Assembly: GCA_045631885.1 (NCBI GenBank)
Contig: JAZQVN010000028.1
Coordinates: 34,625 to 98,624 of the forward strand
Direction: 5' to 3'
Length of the DNA: 64,000 nt
Source: CAJOLV01 sp045631885
Lineage (GTDB): Bacteria > Bacillota_I > Bacilli_A > RFN20 > CAG-826
The translations under genes were made by a program, and so were the position numbers. A model generated the notes under the pieces. The model was not told where the DNA came from, ran no database searches, and saw nothing but the letters and a program-made list of their open reading frames with translations. Below, one piece after another: positions 42,035-50,470 of the stretch. The stretch's first letter is position 1; each line of letters starts with the position of its first letter.

Positions 42035-42964
42035 TTATTTTCTTTCGAGAATTCTGAGCTTTGCGCTAGCGCTTCGGTGATTATTTTCTAATTCTTCTTC
42101 ACTAGCTATGATCGGCTTATTATTGATTAACCGATATTCTTTTTCTTCATTAATTAATGGTCCATCATTTCGATTACCTATGGTAATGGACTTTTCTTTG
42201 AAGATGTTTTTGATAATTCTATCTTCACCACTATGGAAGGTGATGATAGCTAATCGACCACCATGTGGTCTTAATATTGGAATGATGTCATTAACTGCTT
42301 TAATTAAGACGTTAATTTCATCATTGACCGCGATTCTTAAGGCTTGGAATGCCTGTTTAGCGGGATGGCCAACTTTCTTTAATTCTTTCATTGGCTTACT
42401 CGCTTTGATGATGTCTACTAGTTCAAATGTCGTTTCAATTTCTTTCTTTTCGCGATATTTGACGATGTTTTTAGCGATTTGGAAGGAGTATTTCTCATCT
42501 CCATAATCTCTAAATATTTTATTTAATTCCTCTAAAGAGTAATTATTAACGATTTCTTTGGCCGTTAACTTCTGTTCACGGTCCATTCTCATGTCTAATG
42601 GGGCATCTTCTTTATAAGAGAATCCACGACTCGCTTCATCGAATTGAGGAGATGAGACGCCTAGATCCATCAATATCCCATCGACATAATCGATATTTTC
42701 TTTTTTTAAGATTTCTAAGATGCTAACAAAGTTAGATTTGTAGATTTTGAAGTTATTAGAGATAGAAGCTAATTTCTTCTCGCTATAACTTATCGCTTCT
42801 TCATCTTGATCAACACCGATTAGTAATCCTTTATCTAATTTAGATAAGATGACTGAGCTATGTCCGGCTCTACCAAGAGTTAAGTCGAGATAGATACCAT
42901 TGCTTTTGATGTTTAATCCTTCAATTACTTCGTTTAACAAGACTGGAATATGTTCGTTACTCAT
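42035..42964 (-). CDS. rsmH: 16S rRNA (cytosine(1402)-N4)-methyltransferase
   Basis: RsmH (MraW) methylates N4 of C1402 in 16S rRNA. The 309-residue protein begins 'EHIPVLLNEVIEGL' and has 'LDLTLGRAGHSSVIL' as SAM motif I, 'GILMDLGVSSPQFD', 'RGFSYKEDAPLDMRMD' and 'HSGEDRIIKNIF'. It overlaps mraZ by eight bases. Confidence 0.97.
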   Translation of the reverse strand: MSNEHIPVLLNEVIEGLNIKSNGIYLDLTLGRAGHSSVILSKLDKGLLIGVDQDEEAISYSEKKLASISNNFKIYKSNFVSILEILKKENIDYVDGILMDLGVSSPQFDEASRGFSYKEDAPLDMRMDREQKLTAKEIVNNYSLEELNKIFRDYGDEKYSFQIAKNIVKYREKKEIETTFELVDIIKASKPMKELKKVGHPAKQAFQALRIAVNDEINVLIKAVNDIIPILRPHGGRLAIITFHSGEDRIIKNIFKEKSITIGNRNDGPLINEEKEYRLINNKPIIASEEELENNHRSASAKLRILERK

Positions 42965-43388
42965 CTTTATTTCCTAGTCTTTCAGCGATTTCTTCGTAAT
43001 TATCTTCGATAGAGGCATCATATTCTTCGAATGTCTTTTCATCCCAGACTTCGATGTGATCACCACTTCCGAGGACCACTACATCTTTACCAATATGGTA
43101 TTTATTTAAGATTGCGGTAGGAATTTGAACTCTACCCATCTTATCAACATCAAGTTCAACAATACTGGCTAAACGGATTCTGAGATAATCACGGTTTTCC
43201 TTTTTATTGAAGGAAAGAGTTTCTAATTCTTTCATCAACTTTTCAAAAGCGGCTTGTTGGTAAACGGCTAAGGCTCCATCAAACCCTTTCATGATGAAGA
43301 TCTTATTTCCTAAATCATCTCTCATCTTTCTAGGGATGACTAAACGACCTTTATCATCGAGAGAATGTGAATATTTTCCAAAAAACAC
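42957..43388 (-). CDS. mraZ: Transcriptional regulator MraZ
   Basis: MraZ is an AbrB-fold ring protein that controls the dcw operon. The 143-residue protein has the two swapped-hairpin halves ('YSHSLDDKGRLVIPRK' and 'VELDVDKMGRVQIPTA'). I place the start at GTG 43388 because it aligns with Bacillus MraZ (xFxGxY). An in-frame GTG at 43397 would lie inside the operator repeats and add three residues. The operator just upstream indicates autoregulation. Confidence 0.93.
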   Translation of the reverse strand: MFFGKYSHSLDDKGRLVIPRKMRDDLGNKIFIMKGFDGALAVYQQAAFEKLMKELETLSFNKKENRDYLRIRLASIVELDVDKMGRVQIPTAILNKYHIGKDVVVLGSGDHIEVWDEKTFEEYDASIEDNYEEIAERLGNKDE

Positions 43389-43390
43389 GT

Positions 43391-43420
43391 TTCCCACTTT
43401 TTCCCACTTTCTACCACTTG
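43391..43420 (-). promoter_or_regulatory. MraZ operator: three 10-bp repeats
   Basis: On the minus strand three consecutive 10-bp units read CAAGTGGTAG, AAAGTGGGAA and AAAGTGGGAA. This fits the Mollicutes-type MraZ box (AAAGTG[T/G]N3 repeated). It lies downstream of the predicted transcription start and touches the mraZ start codon. Confidence 0.85.
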
Positions 43421-43428
43421 GTACCTAG

Positions 43429-43457
43429 ATTATAACTGATAAATTATCATTTAACAA
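43429..43457 (-). promoter_or_regulatory. Promoter of mraZ
   Basis: On the minus strand TTGTTA (43452-43457), a 17-bp spacer and TATAAT (43429-43434). The predicted start precedes the MraZ repeats, so bound MraZ would block elongation or promoter escape. Confidence 0.7.
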
Positions 43458-43507
43458 TACCTAAATTGAAAAAAATCAAAAAAATATTTCTTGACTCAAA
43501 TTTTGGA

Positions 43508-43546
43508 TAATAAAATAAAAAAGGAATTAATTTATTTAATTCCTTT
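43508..43546 (-). terminator. Terminator of the pheS-pheT-yceD-DJ-1 run
   Basis: On the minus strand AAAGGAATTAA-ATAAA-TTAATTCCTTT followed by TTTATTTTATT. The stem overlaps the last codons of the DJ-1 gene. Confidence 0.8.
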
Positions 43547-44071
43547 AATTTGGTTTTCTATCTTAATTCGCGTATCTTTTCCGAGGAGATATTCCACTAT
43601 TTCTAAAGCGAACTGACTTGTGTAATACATGCTTCTTCCGGTAATGAATTTCTCGTCTTTTACCACTTCTTCACCGGTATAAATTCCATAGCTTTCATCT
43701 TGCCAGCCGGGGTAACAAGTGTATCTTTTTCCCTTTAGATAGTCACGCTTTCCTAAGATGCTTGGCGCAGCGCATATCGCCGCGATCAATTTACCTTCTT
43801 TAGCAAATTTATTTAGTAAGTCATCAATTCTACTTGATGAATCATTATTAATCGTTCCGGCTTTTCCTCCGGGGATGACTAAGGCAGCAAATTCATCTAC
43901 ATCTTCGTGAAACGGTTTGACTTTAATTTCTAATTGATGAGAAGAAATGATTTCTTCCTCATCATTAATGTTCATCATTTCTACTTCTAGACCAGAACGC
44001 ATAAAGATATCTCTTGCGATTAATCCTTCACATTCTTCTAAACCATTAGTGAATATCATTAATACTTTCAT
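43532..44071 (-). CDS. DJ-1/PfpI family protein
   Basis: This 179-residue flavodoxin-like protein has the nucleophile elbow 'IAAICAAPSIL' (Cys100), the conserved Glu in 'GLEECEGL', and 'LVIPGGKAG'. DJ-1 relatives such as YajL/ThiJ are linked to oxidative or glycation stress; a specific reaction cannot be assigned. ATG 44071 is one base past the yceD stop and has GGAGG inside yceD. Confidence 0.88.
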   Translation of the reverse strand: MKVLMIFTNGLEECEGLIARDIFMRSGLEVEMMNINDEEEIISSHQLEIKVKPFHEDVDEFAALVIPGGKAGTINNDSSSRIDDLLNKFAKEGKLIAAICAAPSILGKRDYLKGKRYTCYPGWQDESYGIYTGEEVVKDEKFITGRSMYYTSQFALEIVEYLLGKDTRIKIENQIKGIK

Positions 44072-44072
44072 A

Positions 44073-44546
44073 TTAATCAACCTCCAAGTCATCCAGGACA
44101 TCAAATGGTGATGGCTTTTTCTCTTTACTCGCTTCTTCTTCAGTTAAAACGCGATAACCATCTCCACCACTTGGTAATTTTGCGCCTTTTTTCACCACTT
44201 TGATCGGTACATTAGAAACGATTAAGGTAATGAGCATTTCATCGATATCAAGAATGTCTCCATCCATATCGAATTCATCTTCTTCATCTCCGCTTAATTC
44301 AACCACTTCTTTAACGTGATATGAATAAGGAATTTCTTCTAATGTATAAGCGCATGTAGTCATCACTTCTCCTTTAATATTAAAGGAGAGGACGATTAAA
44401 TCATCGTAATTTGTCACATCTAAATCCATGTGACATGATGAGATGCTTCTGACATGATATTGGTCTCCACGATATGAGGAAAAATCGATATCTTCATGAT
44501 AAGAAATCGTTTTTCCAATGGGTAATATCGCTCGATTAATCTTCAT
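44073..44546 (-). CDS. yceD: YceD/DUF177 family protein
   Basis: This 157-residue acidic protein fits DUF177 (YceD), associated with 23S rRNA accumulation and usually encoded before rpmF. Here the motif 'FNIKGEVMTTCAYTLEEIPY' matches the family's conserved GxxxxxCxRCL-type core in altered form, with a single Cys. It ends in a Lys/Glu/Asp-rich tail. No rpmF follows; a DJ-1 gene does. It is one base past pheT. Confidence 0.75.
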   Translation of the reverse strand: MKINRAILPIGKTISYHEDIDFSSYRGDQYHVRSISSCHMDLDVTNYDDLIVLSFNIKGEVMTTCAYTLEEIPYSYHVKEVVELSGDEEDEFDMDGDILDIDEMLITLIVSNVPIKVVKKGAKLPSGGDGYRVLTEEEASKEKKPSPFDVLDDLEVD

Positions 44547-44547
44547 C

Positions 44548-46947
44548 TTAACTTCTTAATTCTGCGTGGAAAGATTTTAATAATTCAAATTTAATCTTAT
44601 CTTCGACATCTGTGACTTCTTTTTCCGTTAAAGTCATATCTTCTTTTTGATAAGTAATGGTAATCGCGATAGATTTTTTACCTTTTTCGATATGTTCGCC
44701 TTCGTAAACATCGAACACTTCCGCGTTAGTGACAATACCTTTGCCACTTACTCTAATCGCTTTGATGATGTCTTTGACATCAATGTCTTTACTAACGACA
44801 AACGCTAAGTCTCTACTCATCGATGGGAATCTCGCGATTTGTTTCATTTTTGTGACAGAAACTTTAACACCCAATAATTCATCGAGTTTTAATTCCATGA
44901 CCACGACTGGGTTTTTACCTAAATCGTATTCTTCCACTTTTAATGGATGAAGTTCACCTAAAACACCGATTAATTTATTTTGGAAATATAATCCTGCGGA
45001 TTTACCAGGATGTAATTCGTCTAAATGCTCTTTTAATCTTTCAAATTTATACCTCGATTGTTCAATTCCTAAAGAATCCATAATGGAATCAACAATACCT
45101 TTCATATGATAGAAATCATAATTTGTTTTTTCCATTAGACCTTGTCTATTTTCTTGACCCAATAAAACAATTGCTAAATGTTCTTGTCGAGATTCTTTAG
45201 ATTGAACGTGGCTTGTTTCAAATAAGGCTAAGTTCTTATTTTGTCTAGCGACATTATATGAGGCCACTTTTAATAAGGAATGGAGAATATGAGTTCTGAA
45301 ATGAGTTCTTTCATCAGTTAATGGATTGAGTAAGACATAAGCTTCTTCATTATTTAATAAATTAAATAACTTAATCTCTTTTTCACTGATTAAAGAATAT
45401 GTTAAACATTCATCTAATCCTTTATTTAAAAGTAATTCACGAACATCTTTTAATCTTTCTTGTTCTAAAGATAAAGCGCCGACTTGGACATTTAAAACTG
45501 GAAGTTCACTCTTCACATTTTCATATCCTAATAATCTAATCACTTCTTCAGATAGATCTGCGTCACATGTAACATCTAATCGATATAAAGGAACTTTGAC
45601 ATTTAAATTGCCTTCATTATCCATCTTAACAACAAAGTTAAGTCTTTCTAATGTCTCTTTGACTAATTCATTATCAAATGAAGTTCCTAAGCGGTTATTA
45701 ATCTTTTTAACACTCGTGTTAATTTCTTTCTCCACGAGCTTCTCAGTTTGATAATTAACATAGTTAGAGAATTCTTTACCTTCGCAGTATTCTTTTATTA
45801 AATAGGAAGCGAAGTTAATAACAAATTCACTTTGGAAATGGTTTGTGCCTTTGACAAATCTAGAAGAAGATTCACTGGCTAAACCTAATCTATTGCTTGT
45901 TCTACGGATAGAGGCACCATCAAATGAAGCGGCTTCGATGATGATGTGTGTAGACTTTTCATCGACCGCGCATTCTAATGAACCCATCACACCACCTAAA
46001 CACATTGGTTTTTTGTTACTACAAATAACGATGTCTCCAGGAATGACTTTATAAGTCTTTTCATCTAAAGCGACAAAGTCGCCTTCATAATCACTTCTCG
46101 CTTCTAATGCGCACGCTGGTAATTTATCCGCATCATACATATGTAATGGTTGACCAGTCATTAACATGACATAGTTACCGATATCAACGATATTGTTGAT
46201 ACTTCTAATACCCATGCTTTCAAGAGCTTGTTTCATGAAAGCTGGTGATTCTTTGATGACAATGCCTTTAATTTCTTTTCCAGCGAATTGAGAGCATTTA
46301 TCAGTCGCTGAACCAGTAGTCAACTTGGTTTCAAATGTTTTGATTTCTTTGAAATCAGGAATCTTCACCTCTCTATTAAAGATCGCACCTAATTCTCTAG
46401 CGACATTATAAACAGAGAGTAAATCTGGACGATTGGCTAAAACGTTTAAATTTAAAATGACATCATCTAAACCTAAATAGCCTAAGACATCTTCTTCACC
46501 CAAAGGGGCATCTAGTGGCAATTCTTCAATACCGGCGATTTGTTTTTCGCTTAAATATTTTGGATCAACGCCAAGTTCATTTAATGAACAGCACATGCCG
46601 TTAGACTCTTGTCCGCGGATAATACCTTTTTTGATTTCAATTTTTGGTAAGATAGCCCCGACTCTTGCGACGATAACTTTTAATCCTTTACGGGCATTAG
46701 GCGCACCACAAACGATTTGGTTAACACCATATTTTTCTCCTAAGTTTACTTGTAAAACATGGAGATGATCGCTATCAGGATGATTGACACATTCAACAAT
46801 TTCACCAATGACGAGATTAGTGCCACTAGCCATTGTTAAAATTTCTTCAACTTCAACACCGGCAAAAGTTAAACCTTTCGCGATTTCTTCTTTAGTTAAT
46901 CCATCTAAGGATACGTAATTTCTTAATGTTTTTAAACTGACTAACAT
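44548..46947 (-). CDS. pheT: Phenylalanyl-tRNA synthetase beta subunit
   Basis: This 799-residue beta subunit has the N-terminal EMAP/tRNA-binding domain ('LVIGEIVECVNHPDSDHL', 'QIVCGAPNAR'), the B3/B4 editing domain ('NRPDLLSVYNVARELGA'), and the B5 domain. The catalytic-like core and the C-terminal anticodon-binding FDX-ACB domain ('ARFPSMSRDLAFVV') complete it. It is 13 bp after pheS. Confidence 0.97.
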   Translation of the reverse strand: MLVSLKTLRNYVSLDGLTKEEIAKGLTFAGVEVEEILTMASGTNLVIGEIVECVNHPDSDHLHVLQVNLGEKYGVNQIVCGAPNARKGLKVIVARVGAILPKIEIKKGIIRGQESNGMCCSLNELGVDPKYLSEKQIAGIEELPLDAPLGEEDVLGYLGLDDVILNLNVLANRPDLLSVYNVARELGAIFNREVKIPDFKEIKTFETKLTTGSATDKCSQFAGKEIKGIVIKESPAFMKQALESMGIRSINNIVDIGNYVMLMTGQPLHMYDADKLPACALEARSDYEGDFVALDEKTYKVIPGDIVICSNKKPMCLGGVMGSLECAVDEKSTHIIIEAASFDGASIRRTSNRLGLASESSSRFVKGTNHFQSEFVINFASYLIKEYCEGKEFSNYVNYQTEKLVEKEINTSVKKINNRLGTSFDNELVKETLERLNFVVKMDNEGNLNVKVPLYRLDVTCDADLSEEVIRLLGYENVKSELPVLNVQVGALSLEQERLKDVRELLLNKGLDECLTYSLISEKEIKLFNLLNNEEAYVLLNPLTDERTHFRTHILHSLLKVASYNVARQNKNLALFETSHVQSKESRQEHLAIVLLGQENRQGLMEKTNYDFYHMKGIVDSIMDSLGIEQSRYKFERLKEHLDELHPGKSAGLYFQNKLIGVLGELHPLKVEEYDLGKNPVVVMELKLDELLGVKVSVTKMKQIARFPSMSRDLAFVVSKDIDVKDIIKAIRVSGKGIVTNAEVFDVYEGEHIEKGKKSIAITITYQKEDMTLTEKEVTDVEDKIKFELLKSFHAELRS

Positions 46948-46960
46948 AATTCTTTCCTCC

Positions 46961-47998
46961 TTAGATCTTCTTTTTGAATTGATGTAAGAATCTTACATCA
47001 TTAGTGTATAATTTTCTGATATCATCAATACCATATCTGAGCATTGCCACTCTTTCGATACCGATACCAAAGGCAAATCCAGAATATTCTTCTGGGTCAT
47101 AACCATTCATCTTTAAAACGTTTGGATGGACCATGCCACCACCTAAGATTTCAATCCAGCCTGTGCCTTTACAGATATTGCAGCCTTTACCACCGCAGTT
47201 GATGCAGCTGATATCAACTTCAACAGATGGTTCAGTGAATGGGAAGAAGGAACTTCTTAATCTGATTTCCCTAGATTCTCCAAACATCTTTTTGGCGAAT
47301 AATTCTAAAGTGGCTTTTAAATGACCAATATTGATGTTTTTATCAACAACTAATCCTTCAATTTGAGCGAATTGATGGGAATGGGTCGCATCATCATCGT
47401 CTCTTCGATATGTTTTACCAGGACAAATCATTCTGATTGGTTGACCTTTTTTCTCTAACATTGTTCTCGCTTGAACTGGAGATGTATGTGTTCTTAATAA
47501 TGTATTTGGGTCAATATAGAATGTATCTTGCATATCTCTAGCAGGATGATCTTTTGGAATATTTAATAATTCAAAGTTATATAAATCAGTTTCCACTTCT
47601 GGGCCATCTTTGACTTCAAAGCCCATACCGAGGAAGATTTCTGTCATTTCATCTTTGATGATATGGAATGGATTTTTTCCTCCAATATCAAAATTACGAC
47701 TTGGCAAAGAGATATCGATAGTTTCGTTTAATAACTTCTCTTCTAATTCTCTTTGTTCGATTTCTTGTTGTTTATTTTCTAATGCTTCAGTGATCGCCAC
47801 TTTCACATCGTTAATTTGTTTTCCCGCTTCTTTTCTTTCTTCAGGATCTAACTTTCCTAATAAGGAAAACATAGACATTAATTCTGATTTCTTAGATAAA
47901 AAAGCGTTACGAATATTGTTAATATGCTCGCTATTTTTGGCTTCTTTAATCTTTTCTAAGGCAGAATTTAATATCTCTTTTAATTTCTCTAACGCCAT
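46961..47998 (-). CDS. pheS: Phenylalanyl-tRNA synthetase alpha subunit
   Basis: This 345-residue catalytic subunit has an N-terminal coiled coil (residues about 1-80). Class II motifs follow: 'DTFYIDPNTLLRTHTSPVQ', 'ICPGKTYRRDDDDATHSHQF' and 'GFAFGIGIERVAML'. A Cys cluster in 'CINCGGKGCNICKGTG' is a zinc-like insert seen in many PheS. AAGGAG precedes the ATG. The 130-bp upstream gap is too short for a T-box. Confidence 0.97.
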   Translation of the reverse strand: MALEKLKEILNSALEKIKEAKNSEHINNIRNAFLSKKSELMSMFSLLGKLDPEERKEAGKQINDVKVAITEALENKQQEIEQRELEEKLLNETIDISLPSRNFDIGGKNPFHIIKDEMTEIFLGMGFEVKDGPEVETDLYNFELLNIPKDHPARDMQDTFYIDPNTLLRTHTSPVQARTMLEKKGQPIRMICPGKTYRRDDDDATHSHQFAQIEGLVVDKNINIGHLKATLELFAKKMFGESREIRLRSSFFPFTEPSVEVDISCINCGGKGCNICKGTGWIEILGGGMVHPNVLKMNGYDPEEYSGFAFGIGIERVAMLRYGIDDIRKLYTNDVRFLHQFKKKI

Positions 47999-48130
47999 AG
48001 GATATTCTCCTTTTCACTACGCGATTAACTATATCACAAAGACATAATCAAAAACGAGTTTTTTATTATGAAAATAATATATTCTTATCATTTTATTATT
48101 CGTTTTATAATGATTTACGAGGTCAAGGTT

Positions 48131-48319
48131 ATGAATCAAGAGAAATATATTATGTTAAAAGCTATCGTTCCAACGAGAAACGAAATCACTTTAGGAAATA
48201 TTAAAGATGAATTAAATGTCACCGCTGATGAAGCCCTTGAAATGATGAATAATCTCGCTATGGAAGGAATGGTTGAAACTCTTCCATACGATGGCACTCA
48301 TTTTAGAGTTATAAAATAA
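48131..48319 (+). CDS. Small winged-helix protein
   Basis: This 62-residue protein resembles a minimal winged helix: 'EKYIMLKAIVPTRNEITLGN' (helix 1), 'IKDELNVTADEALEMMNNLA' (helices 2 and 3) and a beta wing ('GMVETLPYDGTHFRVIK'). A DNA-binding or adaptor role is plausible but unproved. ATG 48131 follows GAGG by eight bases and a TATAAT at 48106-48111. A longer frame would use codons inside the promoter. Confidence 0.7.
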   Translation: MNQEKYIMLKAIVPTRNEITLGNIKDELNVTADEALEMMNNLAMEGMVETLPYDGTHFRVIK

Positions 48320-48360
48320 ATCATTAAATAAATATCACCACTTTTCCTATATTCTTTTTA

Positions 48361-48389
48361 TTGACTTTAAAAAATAGATTGTATACAAT
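48361..48389 (+). promoter_or_regulatory. Promoter of the gpx-ohrR-CDF operon
   Basis: TTGACT (48361-48366), a 17-bp spacer and TACAAT (48384-48389). The spacer and -10 contain ATTGTATACAAT, a 12-bp palindrome (48378-48389), a candidate OhrR-type operator. Confidence 0.75.
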
Positions 48390-48419
48390 TTAATTGTCTT
48401 GAAAAGGAGAAAATTAATT

Positions 48420-48899
48420 ATGACAGTTTATGATTTCAAAGTCTTAGACCAACAAGGTCAAGAAGTAAGCTTAAGTAAATATGAAGGCAAGGTGTTATTA
48501 ATCGTTAATACTGCGACCAAATGTGGATTTACCCCACAATATGATGCATTAGAAAGTATGTATGAAGAATTAAAGGATCAAGGATTTGAGATTTTAGATT
48601 TCCCATGCAATCAATTCTTCCGTCAAGCTCCAGGCTCCGATGAAGAGATTAACACTTTCTGCACGATGAAATTTAACACCAAATTTACAAGATTTAAGAA
48701 AGTTGAAGTTAAAGGCAATGACGCTATCCCATTATATAAATGGTTAATCGCCCAAAACGAAGAAGGCAAAGCCAAATCTATTAAATGGAATTTCACCAAA
48801 TTCTTAATTAATAGAAAAGGCGAGGTTGTCGCTAGATTTGCCCCAACTGATAAACCAGAAAGCTTTAAAGATAGAGTCATCGAAGAATTAAATAAATAG
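48420..48899 (+). CDS. Glutathione peroxidase-family thiol peroxidase
   Basis: This 159-residue protein has the family blocks 'NTATKCGFTPQYDALE' (catalytic Cys where animal enzymes have Sec), 'LDFPCNQFFRQAPG' with a second Cys, and 'KWNFTKFL'. Bacterial homologues reduce hydroperoxides, usually with thioredoxin. The Shine-Dalgarno AAGGAG lies ten bases before ATG 48420. It is the first gene of an operon with a peroxide-sensing repressor two bases downstream. Confidence 0.93.
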   Translation: MTVYDFKVLDQQGQEVSLSKYEGKVLLIVNTATKCGFTPQYDALESMYEELKDQGFEILDFPCNQFFRQAPGSDEEINTFCTMKFNTKFTRFKKVEVKGNDAIPLYKWLIAQNEEGKAKSIKWNFTKFLINRKGEVVARFAPTDKPESFKDRVIEELNK

Positions 48900-48901
48900 T
48901 T

Positions 48902-49348
48902 ATGTCTAAACAGTTAGATGAAATATTAAAACTCGATAATCAACTTTGCTTTCCTTTATACGCGGCAAGTAAAGAGATTATCAGAAGATATAAACCAATT
49001 CTTGATGAATTAGATATCACATATACCCAATATATTGTTTTATTAGTCCTCTGGGAACAAGATGGTTTATTAGTAAAAGATATCGGTTCTAGATTATATC
49101 TAGATTCTGGAACATTAACTCCTTTATTAAAAAAATTAGAAAAGAAAAACTATATCAAAGAAGAAAAAGGAGAATATGATAAAAGAGAAATTTATATTTA
49201 CCTTACTGATGAAGGGAAAAGATTAAAAAATAAAGCTTATGATGTTCCTTTATCAATCGGTAGCTGCGTCAAACTTGAAAAAGAAGAAGCCGCGGTATTA
49301 TATAAATTACTTTATAAAATATTAAAAGGATTAGAAGAACATGAATAG
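48902..49348 (+). CDS. OhrR-type MarR family peroxide sensor
   Basis: This 148-residue MarR regulator matches OhrR closely: 'LDNQLCFPLYAASKEIIRRY' with the sensing Cys at position 16, 'LDITYTQYIVLLVLWEQDGL' and 'LYLDSGTLTPLLKKLEKK'. OhrR is inactivated when this Cys is oxidised by organic hydroperoxides. It probably represses its own operon, including the peroxidase. No ohr gene is seen nearby; the partner here is a glutathione-peroxidase homologue. Confidence 0.93.
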   Translation: MSKQLDEILKLDNQLCFPLYAASKEIIRRYKPILDELDITYTQYIVLLVLWEQDGLLVKDIGSRLYLDSGTLTPLLKKLEKKNYIKEEKGEYDKREIYIYLTDEGKRLKNKAYDVPLSIGSCVKLEKEEAAVLYKLLYKILKGLEEHE

Positions 49349-50444
49349 AGAGAAAACGATTGTAAGAACTAGTGTTATCGGCATCTTAGGTAATGTCTTA
49401 TTAGTGGCCATTAAAGCTATCTTTGGCTTTATCGCGAATTCTATCTCTATCATCTTAGATGCGATCAATAACTTATCTGATGCATTGAGTTCCACGATTA
49501 CTATTATCGGGACTAAATTAGCCCATAAAAAACCAGACGCGAAACACCCTTATGGACATGGACGAGTGGAATATCTCACCTCGATGATTATCGCAATTAT
49601 CATCTTAGTAACTGGTGGTTCAGCAATCTATGAATCGATATTATCGTTAATCAATCCAAGAGAAACTAATTACACTACGATTACCTTAATTATCGTTATT
49701 ATCGGTATCGTTATTAAGATTGCTTTAGGTATCTATTTTAGAATCATGGGTAAGAAGACAAAGAGCGATTCTTTAACCGGTTCAGGAATGGATGCATTAT
49801 TCGACGCGATCTTATCAACAGGCACTTTGATTGGTGTTATTACTTCCTTAGTGTGGGGAGTTAATATCGAAGGATATCTTGGTATCATCATCGGTTTATT
49901 CATCCTTCGTAGTGGCGTTGAAATCTTAAGAAGTGCTTTCTCTAACATCATCGGAGAAAGAATTAGTAAAGAAACGTCTTTAGGTATCAAACACTTAGTT
50001 TGTCAACATGAAGAAGTCATCGGAGCCTATGATTTAATTATAAATAATTACGGCCCAGAAAGAGCGATCGGCTCTATCCATATTGAAGTTAAAGATGATT
50101 TACCAGCGAGAGAGATCCATCAATTAACGAGAAAAATCTCTGAAGATGTCTATCTACAATATAACGTCTTATTAACCGTGGGTATTTATGCTTCTAATAC
50201 ATCAAGTGAAGAAACTAAAGAAATCAGAGGATATTTATCTAATTTAGTTAAAGAATATCCCAATATCAAACAATTACACGGTTTCTATGTCGATAAAGAG
50301 AAATCCACTATCTCGTTTGATATCATCCTTGATTATAAATGTCCAAATGTTGAAAAGATTAAAAATGAGCTATTCACTAAATTAAAAGAAAAATACCCGT
50401 TATACGAGTATTACATCATCATTGATAATGATATTTCCGATTAG
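49341..50444 (+). CDS. Cation diffusion facilitator transporter
   Basis: This 367-residue CDF exporter has six transmembrane helices and the metal-site motifs 'LDAINNLSDALSS' and 'SGMDALFDAIL', plus 'HPYGHGRVEYLTS'. A long C-terminal cytoplasmic domain follows (ferredoxin-like, with an extra 80 residues). Zn, Mn and Fe are the usual substrates. It overlaps ohrR by eight bases, so metal export is tied to peroxide stress. That would fit Mn/Fe handling, an inference. Confidence 0.92.
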   Translation: MNREKTIVRTSVIGILGNVLLVAIKAIFGFIANSISIILDAINNLSDALSSTITIIGTKLAHKKPDAKHPYGHGRVEYLTSMIIAIIILVTGGSAIYESILSLINPRETNYTTITLIIVIIGIVIKIALGIYFRIMGKKTKSDSLTGSGMDALFDAILSTGTLIGVITSLVWGVNIEGYLGIIIGLFILRSGVEILRSAFSNIIGERISKETSLGIKHLVCQHEEVIGAYDLIINNYGPERAIGSIHIEVKDDLPAREIHQLTRKISEDVYLQYNVLLTVGIYASNTSSEETKEIRGYLSNLVKEYPNIKQLHGFYVDKEKSTISFDIILDYKCPNVEKIKNELFTKLKEKYPLYEYYIIIDNDISD

Positions 50445-50470
50445 AAGTCCTCATGACTTCTTTTCTTTTT
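50443..50470 (+). terminator. Terminator of gpx-ohrR-CDF
   Basis: AGAAGTC-CTCAT-GACTTCT followed by TTTCTTTTT, overlapping the CDF stop and the converging gene's end. Confidence 0.85.

Noticed and set aside
43491..43520. Plus-strand TTGACT as a promoter
   Set aside because: No plus-strand gene follows and the spacing to a -10 is poor; the area is the terminator of the DJ-1 gene.
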